Positions 17,221 through 23,996 of a stretch of 64,000 nt of DNA are shown in pieces (the first letter of the stretch is position 1; every line of letters begins with the position of its first letter). The notes beneath the pieces are model-generated. The model did no database searches. It saw only the letters and a list, made by a program, of their open reading frames with translations, and was not told the DNA's origin. The position numbers and the translations under genes are program-made. This DNA comes from Actinomycetes bacterium (GTDB lineage: Bacteria; Actinomycetota; Acidimicrobiia; Acidimicrobiales; RAAP-2): NCBI GenBank assembly GCA_021818265.1, contig JAKAEP010000002.1, positions 62,001 to 126,000 on the forward strand, given 5' to 3'.

Positions 17221-18376
17221 GCGAGCCTCCTTGGGCGGAACGTCCGGTGGTGGGGAAGAAGCGGCGGGCCCATAGGGAGACGTAGACCAGGCCGACGAGG
17301 ACCGGGACCTCGATGAGGGGCCCGACGACGCCGGCCAGGGCCTGTCCGGAGGTGACCCCGAACACCCCGATGCACACCGCGATCGCCAACTCGAAGTTGT
17401 TGCCCGCGGCGGTGAAGGCGAGCGTGGCGGTGCGCTCGTAGGGCAGCCCGAGGGCCCGGCCCCACGCGAACGCGCCGGTCCACATGACGGCGAAGTACCC
17501 GAGGAGGGGCAGCGCGATGCGCGCCACGTCGCCGGGGTGGGCGCTGATCGTGTGGCCCTGGAGGGCGAAGAGGACGACGATGGTGTAGAGCAGCCCGACG
17601 AGGGCGAGCGGGGAGATCCGCGGGAGGAACCGCTCCTCGTACCACGCCCGCCCGCGGGCTCGCTCCCCGAGGCGCCGCGTGAGATAGCCGGCGACGAGGG
17701 GGATGCCGAGGAAGATCGCGACGGTCGCGGCGATCCGGCCCATGGAGAAGTGCACGCCCACGCTCGAGAGGCCGAGCCAGTGCGGGAGGACCCGGAGGTA
17801 GAAGTAGCCGAGCAGGGCGAAGGCGACGATCTGGAAGAGCGAGTTGAGCGCGACGAGGACGGCCGCCGCCTCCCGGTCGCCGCACGACAGGTCATTCCAG
17901 ATGAGCACCATGGCGATGCAGCGGGCGAGGCCCACGATGATGAGCCCCGTGCGGTATGTCGGCTGGTCCGGGAGGAGGGACCAGGCGAGCGCGAACATCA
18001 CCGCCGGGCCGACGACCCAGTTCAAGACGAGTGAGGAGACGAGCATCCTGCGGTCGGAGGTGACCGTCTGGAGCTCGCCGTAGCGGACCTTGGCGAGCAC
18101 CGGGTACATCATCACGAGCAGGCCCACGAAGATGGGAAGTGACGTGCCCTGGGTGACCTGGACGGCGTTCAGGTGCGTGTTTAGGCTAGGAACGGCACGC
18201 CCGAGTAGGACCCCGGTAGCCATGGCGGCCACGATCCAGACCGGGAGGAACCGGTCGAGGAGCGAGAGTCGTCCCACCACCGCGCCGACCCCGTCGGGGG
18301 GCCCGACGACCTCGGCGCGGGACACCGCGTCGGTGACGGCCGCGGTGGGCCGTGGCCGGGTGTCATCGACCGCCAC
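17195..18376 (-). CDS. acr3: Arsenite efflux permease ACR3
   Basis: The 393-residue member of the BART superfamily has about ten membrane segments. It exports As(III), and sometimes Sb(III), using the proton motive force. The essential Cys lies in GLARCIAMVLIWNDL, the ACR3 signature, with further family motifs FTAAGNNFELAIAVCIG and GPLIEVPVLVGLVYV. GAGGAGG precedes the GTG start by 4 nt. It is divergent from arsR across 51 AT-rich bases and overlaps the following flavoprotein gene, forming an ars operon without arsC or arsA in view. Confidence 0.95.
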   Translation of the reverse strand: MAVDDTRPRPTAAVTDAVSRAEVVGPPDGVGAVVGRLSLLDRFLPVWIVAAMATGVLLGRAVPSLNTHLNAVQVTQGTSLPIFVGLLVMMYPVLAKVRYGELQTVTSDRRMLVSSLVLNWVVGPAVMFALAWSLLPDQPTYRTGLIIVGLARCIAMVLIWNDLSCGDREAAAVLVALNSLFQIVAFALLGYFYLRVLPHWLGLSSVGVHFSMGRIAATVAIFLGIPLVAGYLTRRLGERARGRAWYEERFLPRISPLALVGLLYTIVVLFALQGHTISAHPGDVARIALPLLGYFAVMWTGAFAWGRALGLPYERTATLAFTAAGNNFELAIAVCIGVFGVTSGQALAGVVGPLIEVPVLVGLVYVSLWARRFFPTTGRSAQGGSRAPARRRR

Positions 18377-18427
18377 GGCGCCTCCTCGGCGATAGATTTA
18401 TTGCCATCAATCCTTATTATTGCATCG
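18377..18427. promoter_or_regulatory. arsR/acr3 divergent control region
   Basis: This 51-bp segment is AT-rich against a GC-rich background. It contains two similar direct elements, TTATTGCCATCAAT (18398-18411) and TTATTGCATCGAT (18417-18429), which could be ArsR half-sites controlling both directions. The second overlaps the arsR start. Confidence 0.6.
18415..18420 (+). promoter_or_regulatory. -10 box TATTAT of leaderless arsR
   Basis: TATTAT lies 7 nt before the ATG at 18428 with no Shine-Dalgarno sequence. It lies next to the putative ArsR element, so repressor binding would block it. Confidence 0.5.
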
Positions 18428-18811
18428 ATGGAGGTCGATAGGTTGCGAATCGAGGTTGGCGCAGCGAGGGGGCCGGGAGGCTCCTGGCCGTGGGAGAGCG
18501 ATGGCGCGCGGTGCGAGCCGACTGTCGAGGCAGCGCCGTTGGGCGAGGCCGAGGCCGCGCGTCTCGCTCGTGTCCTCGGCGCACTGGCTGACCCCGTGCG
18601 ACTCCGGCTGCTCTCGATCCTTGACGAGCGCGGCGCCGCGTGCTCGTGCGACCTCGAGGCGCCCTTGGGGAAGAGCCAGCCGACCATCTCGCACCACACC
18701 AAGGTCTTGGCCGAGGCCGGGCTCATCGTCGCCGAGCGACGGGGCCGTTGGACGTGGTGGTCGATACGTCCCGAGAGTGTGGCGACGGTTCGCGTCGCGC
18801 TGGGCTCGTGA
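18428..18811 (+). CDS. arsR: ArsR-family arsenic-responsive repressor
   Basis: The 127-residue ArsR/SmtB winged-helix repressor has ALADPVRLRLLSIL, the metal-binding helix with a vicinal CxC pair (ACSCDL, matching the ELCVCDL element of classical ArsR) and the recognition helix KSQPTISHHTKVLAEAGLI. The ~40 residues before the fold are longer than usual. The ATG at 18428 was chosen for its leaderless -10 box; a start inside the frame nearer the fold is possible. It is divergent from acr3. The gene ends only ~30 bp before the left att copy of the island. Confidence 0.92.
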   Translation: MEVDRLRIEVGAARGPGGSWPWESDGARCEPTVEAAPLGEAEAARLARVLGALADPVRLRLLSILDERGAACSCDLEAPLGKSQPTISHHTKVLAEAGLIVAERRGRWTWWSIRPESVATVRVALGS

Positions 18812-19134
18812 GGCCACGCGGAGGGTTCGTGGGTCCCGGTATCGGTGGGCCGCCCGGGTCTCGATCCCGGCACCTTGGGATTGGATCTCGAGGGTCCACT
18901 TGTGTGCGTACATGTCCACATTCCCTGGTTACATGAGGTAACGCATCCCGGCGCGTCCGACGAGATGTGGGAGAGTCTGCTGATATGGCTAGACGAGCGG
19001 CTAGATCTCACCGCAGAAGCAGGTCCAAAGCCCCTTACTGGAGAGTGCCCGTGGATTGAGTTGCATCTTCAACCCTCTGAAGAGGTATGCCGTGCGCCCG
19101 ACATTGCAGACGCTGTTGATGGAGGAGGTTAGTG
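18812..19134. other. Junction between arsR and island, left att and leader
   Basis: This stretch holds the left copy of the tRNA-derived repeat (18844-18882), a small inverted repeat GTTAC-N5-GTAAC (18928-18942) that could be a recombinase or regulator site, and the leader of the zinc-ribbon gene. An open frame reading rightward through the att copy is not supported as a gene. Confidence 0.55.
18844..18882. repeat. Left attachment site (tRNA-Lys 3' half copy)
   Basis: 39 bp identical to 23860-23898, covering discriminator base, acceptor 3' strand, T arm and part of the anticodon loop. The 5' half of a tRNA is absent here. The base just outside differs, so the encoded CCA reads CCG. Confidence 0.88.
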
Positions 19135-19878
19135 ATGAAGCGATGCAGGAACGGGCACGATGTGCTTGACAAGTCGAACCAATGCTTCGCATGCGGGGTG
19201 ACGGTTCCCTATATTCGGGAGTCACAATGCCGGAACGGTCACCCCAATCCCGACAATCACAAGTGGTGCGGTATCTGCGAAGCGCGGATCCCCATCTTGG
19301 TCAGTAGCGAATATGTGACGCGCGATGTCGACACTGGCAAGCCCTCGCCGGGCGAATCGGTATCGCTCCAAAGAGCTCGCTATCTCGGAGGTATACCCGA
19401 ATACCCGGCAGAGGTCTCAGGCGAGTTAGTAATCAAGCAAGTGGGCATGAGCATCTCAACGCAGGAGATCGTGCAATTCTGTGAGTGCAAGGGTGTTGTC
19501 GTTGAGGGAGGGCAAGTAGCCAAACGGAGGATTGGCGCAGCACTCGCATTCGGCGTCCTAGGGGCGTTGGCTGCGAAAGGTTCTAAGAACCAATCTGTTA
19601 TCACAGCCCAGCGGAACGACGGCGCTCATGCGTTCTTTGAACTTGACAAGCTGAGCGAACAGCAAGTTAAGGCCAGAATCTCACCGGTTCTGCTGCTAGC
19701 AGGCGTCCCGCTCGTTGATGACTTCGACGTGTTTACAAGAGTCTCACACCTCGCTGCCGTACCGTCAACGTCCGAGTTAGCCGACCGAATTCGCGAACTG
19801 GCGCAACTAAGAAGTGAGGGCCTCATCACTTCGGAACAGTTTGAGTTGAAGCGAGACGAGATTCTCAGTCGCATGTAA
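19135..19878 (+). CDS. Double zinc-ribbon protein with C-terminal SHOCT domain
   Basis: The 247-residue protein starts with two zinc-ribbon knuckle sets, CRNGHDVLDKSNQCFAC and CRNGHPNPDNHKWCGIC. A middle region follows with a Gly/Ala-rich hydrophobic patch (IGAALAFGVLGALAAKG) and then a C-terminal SHOCT-like helix pair (ADRIRELAQLRSEGLITSEQFELKRDEIL). SHOCT domains are linked to oligomerisation and often occur on mobile elements. GGAGGAGG lies 6 nt before the ATG at 19135, favoured over the GTG at 19132. No function is known. It is the first gene inside the island. Confidence 0.8.
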   Translation: MKRCRNGHDVLDKSNQCFACGVTVPYIRESQCRNGHPNPDNHKWCGICEARIPILVSSEYVTRDVDTGKPSPGESVSLQRARYLGGIPEYPAEVSGELVIKQVGMSISTQEIVQFCECKGVVVEGGQVAKRRIGAALAFGVLGALAAKGSKNQSVITAQRNDGAHAFFELDKLSEQQVKARISPVLLLAGVPLVDDFDVFTRVSHLAAVPSTSELADRIRELAQLRSEGLITSEQFELKRDEILSRM

Positions 19879-20194
19879 GTCGTGGCAGCTTATTGGTTGG
19901 CATCGACACAGCGCGGTGCCCCTGTGGTGGAAGATTGCCCCCCAGTTGCCTGCCCGCTGCGGCGCCGATGGGCGACTGTTGATCAGGACGAGAGGTAGAG
20001 CACGTGCCAGTTGGGAGAGAGTTCAATTGGAGCACCGCCGAGGCGAAACTTCGTAACCGCCAGTGTCAAGGGATCTACGGCGGTCCGCTTGGATCAGTGG
20101 GGGTGCGGAGAAGAGTCGTTCAAAGGGGCGCCCGCCCCGTCATCAACACTCAAAAGGGTCCAACGATCGACTGACGCGTCGTGCAACGGATTAA
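19879..20194. other. Island intergenic stretch with possible 56-aa frame
   Basis: Between the zinc-ribbon gene and the convergent secreted-protein gene. A GTG-started frame at 20004-20174 has GAGAGG upstream but no recognisable product. Nothing else stands out. Confidence 0.35.
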
Positions 20195-20980
20195 CTACGA
20201 GTGGGTCTTGACGAAGTACTTAACAACCTCTCTGCAGATGCTCCTGTACTCCTGAGGCAAAACGCAGCCAATGCTTGATGCATCATGTGATCCGTATCCT
20301 CCGGAGAAGATCAACGCACCTAACGCGGGATAATCACCACCAGATAGTGCAACAGTGCCGGGTTCGCCTGGCGGGTCGTTTAGAAGCGCTATTCCGTAGT
20401 CGCTCTGCGCATTGCCTTCAATGAATCGCTCAGATTCGGAGGGAGGAAGGTAGGAGGGGCAAAGTATCCCTTGGTAGCCAAGTTGAGATTCTGCATTTAG
20501 GAACACGGGGCACACCAAATCGGCGATGCAACCCTGACATGCGGGAATCACCTCTGCCTCGACACCCACCGTTTCTTCTGTCCCATTGAGTGTGCCGCTG
20601 GGATTCAAGACGCCCTTTGGATAAATCGCGAGGATGGCAGTACCGTCGGCTCCCTCCGAAACGGAGCACTTCCACGAAGCGGGGCCTAGAACTGGCCTTA
20701 GAGTTCGTGCTGAGTCAACGTAGAGCGCGAGTTCACTTGCCGAGCGCGATAGTCCGGAGATCGCTTGACTCTGAGCACCCTTCTTCGGAGTCTGAGGGAT
20801 TCCATAACTTGAGCTACAGACCTTCACCGGGATGCCACGGGATGTCCAATTGCCCGCTGTGATCTCGAACACACTCTTGGCTGGGATTGAACTTTGAGAA
20901 CGCATCCCAAACACGAAAGCGGATGCACTTACGACCGTTAGGACAGCCACAACTCCAACGACAATGAGCACTTTCCTCAT
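20195..20980 (-). CDS. Secreted or membrane-anchored cysteine-containing protein
   Basis: This 261-residue product starts with MRK and a hydrophobic segment (residues ~4-25, VLIVVGVVAVLTVVSASAFV). This is either a signal peptide or an N-terminal anchor. The exported part has about eight cysteines, including CQGC and nearby LVCPVF, suggesting disulfides or a metal site. I do not recognise a family. I chose the ATG at 20980 because the hydrophobic segment begins just after it; an in-frame start at 21037 would add 19 residues without support. It is transcribed against the other island genes. Confidence 0.65.
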   Translation of the reverse strand: MRKVLIVVGVVAVLTVVSASAFVFGMRSQSSIPAKSVFEITAGNWTSRGIPVKVCSSSYGIPQTPKKGAQSQAISGLSRSASELALYVDSARTLRPVLGPASWKCSVSEGADGTAILAIYPKGVLNPSGTLNGTEETVGVEAEVIPACQGCIADLVCPVFLNAESQLGYQGILCPSYLPPSESERFIEGNAQSDYGIALLNDPPGEPGTVALSGGDYPALGALIFSGGYGSHDASSIGCVLPQEYRSICREVVKYFVKTHS

Positions 20981-21352
20981 GCCCTCGATGACCTCATAAG
21001 AGTCTCCCGATCGCAAGATCGTCCGTGTCCAAGGCATTCCTAGTCGGATCGAAGGGGTACGTCAACCGACTCACATTTTTGGGCTGTTATCCCGCAGAGG
21101 AGCGCAGCAGTCCCATTTGTCGCGAGCAACGCTGGATGATGACTACAACTGGCGTCGGGAGAACGGGAGAAGACCCGGAGACTGCTGAGTAGTTGGGACG
21201 GCCAATTTCGGGAGCAAAACGTAATCGTCCTTGCGTCGCTCTCCATCACGCTTGAAAGTCCGTCAGGACGGTTACGACGCATGTTGATGTTGAGGTTCGC
21301 CAGATGGCCGCAAATTGTGCCTTGTTCCACTGCCGTTCCTTCATTTAGAGTC
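20981..21352. other. Island intergenic stretch upstream of ATPase gene
   Basis: Divergent upstream region of about 370 bp between the secreted-protein gene and the ATPase gene. A minus-strand frame (21040-21366) exists but has no recognisable features and runs into the ATPase start. Promoters for both neighbours must lie here; none is clear by eye. Confidence 0.4.
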
Positions 21353-22660
21353 ATGACAGCCGGCAATAGGTGGTCTCAGGTCGTGTTGGACAGTCTGTCA
21401 ATAGAGAATTTCCGCAGCTTTCAGTCTGCTGAGGTGTCGCTTGGCAGGTTTAACGTACTTGTTGGCGCAAATGCAGCAGGAAAATCAAATTTCATTGACG
21501 CCATCAGATTCCTTCGCGACGTCGAGCGACATGGTTTGTCTGACGCAGTTTCGATGCAAGGTGGTGTGGAGTACCTACGGAACGCTGAAATCGGTGCTGC
21601 TCAACCGCTCTCAGTCACGGCCCGCCTGTCGATGAGCGAGTTGATGACTCCACTCATCCCGATTGCAAAGACTCGGCCTAATGAATACATGACTGTCGCA
21701 GGGGACGAGGCAACCCTGCATTTCGAGATTGCGTTCAGAAAGCGCGCAAGTACGTTCAAGATTCAAACGGAAGAAATCACCATTCCAGTTTCCTTTACCC
21801 AGTACGTTGAACGTGGTCGACGGTCTGAGCTAGTTGAAAGTAGCGACTTCAGGGGACGCGGCCAACTTCGCCTGGAAAGGATCGATAGAAGGCTTCAAAT
21901 GGATGTGACAGATGAGAATGGTCTGGATCTCCTTCGCGGCGAGCGCCCCGATTTCATGTACTTCTTGTCGCGGAGGCCGAGTCCCACGGTTCTTACCTGG
22001 AATGAATTTGTGCGCTACTTCTATTTCAAAGGTGGATTTTCAGACGTTTCAGTTTTTGACTTCGATCCAAAGCTTCCAAAACAGTCGGTTCAAATTACCG
22101 GTCGACAACAACTCGAGGAAGACGGTTCGAATCTCGCATTGGTCCTGCAAAGTATCCTTAAGGTTCGGGGTCAGAAGAGGCTCCTTACGAGCCTCGTCGG
22201 CGACATACTCCCATTCATCGAGCGCTTCTCAGTTCAAAGCATTGCAGATCGCTCCGTGTTTTTCTCATTGCATGACAAGTATGGGAAGTCAGCCAAAGGC
22301 ATTCCCGCTGCCTTCATGTCAGACGGAACCATCAATGTTCTCGCCATCATTTGCGCGGCGGTCTTTGACCGACGTGGATTCATTGTGATTGAGGAGCCGG
22401 AGCGAAATATCCACCCCTCACTGATTTCCAGAGTTGTAGCGCTGCTTCGTGAGGCATCTCAAGAAAAGCAAGTCGTCATTACTACGCACAGTCCGGAGGT
22501 GATCAAGAACGTCTCGCTTGAGGAACTGATCTTGGTGCGGCGCAACAAGAGTGGCTTCTCCGAGATTGTTCGACCACGGGATTCACAAGCCGTAGGTCAC
22601 TTCCTTGAAACCGAGATCGGTCTTGATGACCTGTTTGTGCAAAACCTCTTAGCTCTGTAG
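21353..22660 (+). CDS. SMC/OLD-type AAA ATPase of a two-gene island system
   Basis: The 435-residue ABC/SMC-class ATPase of the AAA15/AAA21 group begins with the typical LDSLSIENFRSF. It has Walker A GANAAGKS at 38-45, an ABC-signature-like SDGT at 323-326, Walker B FIVIEEPE at ~343-350 with RNIHP following, and the switch His in ITTHSPE (H379). The ~270-residue insert between Walker A and signature has no obvious domain, and there is no Toprim fused at the C-terminus, unlike full OLD proteins. The Toprim-like gene follows after 9 nt. Such ATPases act as sensors in anti-phage systems (PARIS, AbiL and RloB-linked types). GTG at 21383 is an alternative start. Confidence 0.88.
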   Translation: MTAGNRWSQVVLDSLSIENFRSFQSAEVSLGRFNVLVGANAAGKSNFIDAIRFLRDVERHGLSDAVSMQGGVEYLRNAEIGAAQPLSVTARLSMSELMTPLIPIAKTRPNEYMTVAGDEATLHFEIAFRKRASTFKIQTEEITIPVSFTQYVERGRRSELVESSDFRGRGQLRLERIDRRLQMDVTDENGLDLLRGERPDFMYFLSRRPSPTVLTWNEFVRYFYFKGGFSDVSVFDFDPKLPKQSVQITGRQQLEEDGSNLALVLQSILKVRGQKRLLTSLVGDILPFIERFSVQSIADRSVFFSLHDKYGKSAKGIPAAFMSDGTINVLAIICAAVFDRRGFIVIEEPERNIHPSLISRVVALLREASQEKQVVITTHSPEVIKNVSLEELILVRRNKSGFSEIVRPRDSQAVGHFLETEIGLDDLFVQNLLAL

Positions 22661-22669
22661 CGATTACAG

Positions 22670-23203
22670 ATGAATCACGCTTATCTTTGGGTCGAAGGGG
22701 ATGATGACGAACGGTTTGTGAAGTCAATATTTGTTCCGTATCTCACGAAATTCGAACATACACAGGTCGTTCGTTACGCGAGTATGAAGGACAAGAAGAT
22801 TTCGGATTTCTTGAAGAGCGTGGACAAGATGAACGCAGCGTCGTTCTTCTTCGCAGACAGAGATTCGGCGGCCACGATTGATGACCGCGTGTCAGGGCTC
22901 AGGCGCAGATACTCAATACCGGATACCTGCCAAGTGATCATCGTATGCCGCGAAATTGAAGGCTGGTATCTTGCCGGTATAGATAATCTGGGCGACAGGC
23001 GTCGTTGGGATGGCGATGCAGGCGTTGACGTTAATGCGGTCACGAAGGCCACCTTCAATTCTGGCCAACCGCGGAGATTCCGTGTGCGGACAGAATGGAT
23101 GATTGAGCTACTGAGGAGTCATGAGCCCTCAAGTGCAAGCATGCGGAGTCCCTCCTATCAATTTGCACGTGTAACGCTTGATCTGCAAGAGGCTGCATCA
23201 TGA
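22670..23203 (+). CDS. Small Toprim/DUF4276-like protein, putative effector
   Basis: This 177-residue protein opens with YLWVEGDDDERFV, the strand-loop Glu of Toprim folds (E9). A FFFADRDS acidic motif (D63, D65) and then VCREIEGWYLAG (~93-102) follow. The last resembles the Glu-x-Trp motif of DUF4276/RloB proteins. Together these are the three acidic positions expected of a metal-dependent Toprim nuclease. It lies 9 nt behind the ATPase and so is almost surely co-expressed. Known pairs of this shape (AriA-AriB, AbiLi-AbiLii) use the ATPase as sensor and this type of protein as effector. Nuclease activity is inferred. Confidence 0.78.
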   Translation: MNHAYLWVEGDDDERFVKSIFVPYLTKFEHTQVVRYASMKDKKISDFLKSVDKMNAASFFFADRDSAATIDDRVSGLRRRYSIPDTCQVIIVCREIEGWYLAGIDNLGDRRRWDGDAGVDVNAVTKATFNSGQPRRFRVRTEWMIELLRSHEPSSASMRSPSYQFARVTLDLQEAAS

Positions 23204-23290
23204 CCTGGGTGGGATGACTAGGGGTCACATTGCGTAGATCGACTCCGAGACTGACGTCGGGCTGCTTGTAGCCGACAGTGTTTCGGAGCT

Positions 23291-23923
23291 TTGCTTTCGG
23301 TGAGGAGGCAGGTTGTTCGACGTCCCGAAGGTCTCGTCGAAGACCAATTGAAGACCAAGAATTCAGCACGAGATCTTGAGATTCCCCAATTTCTTATTGA
23401 ACTGCTCGTAGAACATCGGAGGCGGCAGGCCGAGGAAGTGTGGCGGGCGACTCGCGGGAAGGTTCAAGCACTTGAGTTCATGTTCACGACGTCAATCGGA
23501 ACTCCCCTTGACCCTGAAGGGTTCGCCAAGACTTTTCGAGCTTTCGTGGGAGAACTGGATATTGGGTCTTGGACCTTCCATGAACTTCGCCACACTGCGG
23601 CCAGCCTGCTCTTCGGGGCCGCCGTCGACATCGGTGATGTCCAAAGCCAATTGGGTCATTCGTCCGTAGCGGTGACGAAGGACGTGTACATCCAGACAGC
23701 CCCCGCCTCTACCGGCCGTGCCGCCGCAGCGATGGAGGAAATCTTCGCCGGCGCCAACCAGGAGAAGGGAGTCACGTCAGGGCGCGAGCGCATCTTGGCT
23801 AGACCATTGGCTAGACACTTGCGTCCAGAACGTACTGCGACGTGCACTGATCAGGTATTGGTGGGCCGCCCGGGTCTCGATCCCGGCACCTTGGGATTAA
23901 AAGTCCCCTGCTCTACCCGATGA
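23291..23923 (+). pseudogene. Tyrosine integrase, N-terminally truncated
   Basis: Only the back half of a phage-type integrase remains. The sequence begins at LSVRRQVVRRPEGL, just after where the first catalytic Arg should be. It keeps the Lys-bearing hairpin (LKTKNSARDLEIP), HELRHTAASLL, LGHSSVAVTKDVY with the nucleophilic Tyr, and a tail that reads into the att core. The arm-binding and core-binding domains and Arg I are missing, and the same frame hits a stop at 23252-23254. Its position next to the tRNA and inside the repeats marks it as the integrase that inserted the island, now probably dead. Confidence 0.83.
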
Positions 23924-23934
23924 GCTAGCGGCCC
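23859..23934 (-). tRNA. tRNA-Lys (anticodon TTT)
   Basis: Read on the minus strand, it has a 7-bp acceptor stem (GGGCCGC with GCGGCCC), D arm GCTC...GAGC and anticodon loop CTTTTAA (anticodon at 23899-23901). The T stem is CCGGG/CCCGG, and the 3' CCA is encoded. The T loop starts with A rather than T, and the outermost anticodon-stem pair looks mismatched (G-A). The 3' half doubles as the island attachment site. Confidence 0.9.
23860..23898. repeat. Right attachment site within tRNA-Lys
   Basis: 39 bp identical to 18844-18882. This copy belongs to the intact tRNA gene and overlaps the end of the integrase remnant. Confidence 0.88.
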
Positions 23935-23996
23935 GCTGCGAAGACTAGGCCCTCCGGGACGACGTCATCGACGGAGCGCCCTTGGGGCGGGACGCG

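Larger units (their letters stand above)
18838..23934. mobile_element. Integrated genomic island in tRNA-Lys, ~5 kb
   Basis: A direct repeat of the 3' half of tRNA-Lys bounds this region (44 of 45 bases match; 39 consecutive), with copies 5016 bp apart. Base composition drops visibly inside; one sampled line (22081-22140) is 48% G+C, whereas the flanks look above 70%. A tyrosine integrase remnant adjoins the intact tRNA, as is usual for tRNA-targeting elements. Cargo: zinc-ribbon/SHOCT protein, secreted protein, ATPase plus Toprim-like protein. The integrase lacks its N-terminal part, so the element is probably fixed. Confidence 0.85.

Noticed and set aside
18838-18882. Possible second tRNA-Lys gene
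   Set aside because: Only the 3' half is present; no D arm or 5' acceptor strand follows, so it is an attachment site.
18845-19132. 95-codon frame reading through the left att copy
   Set aside because: Its first part is translated tRNA sequence, and it has no ribosome site or recognisable product.
20004-20174. 56-codon GTG-started frame in the island
   Set aside because: A GAGAGG lies upstream, but there is no homology signal by eye; kept only as a note.
21040-21366. 108-codon minus-strand frame before the ATPase gene
   Set aside because: No family features and it overlaps the ATPase start; more likely a chance frame in the control region.
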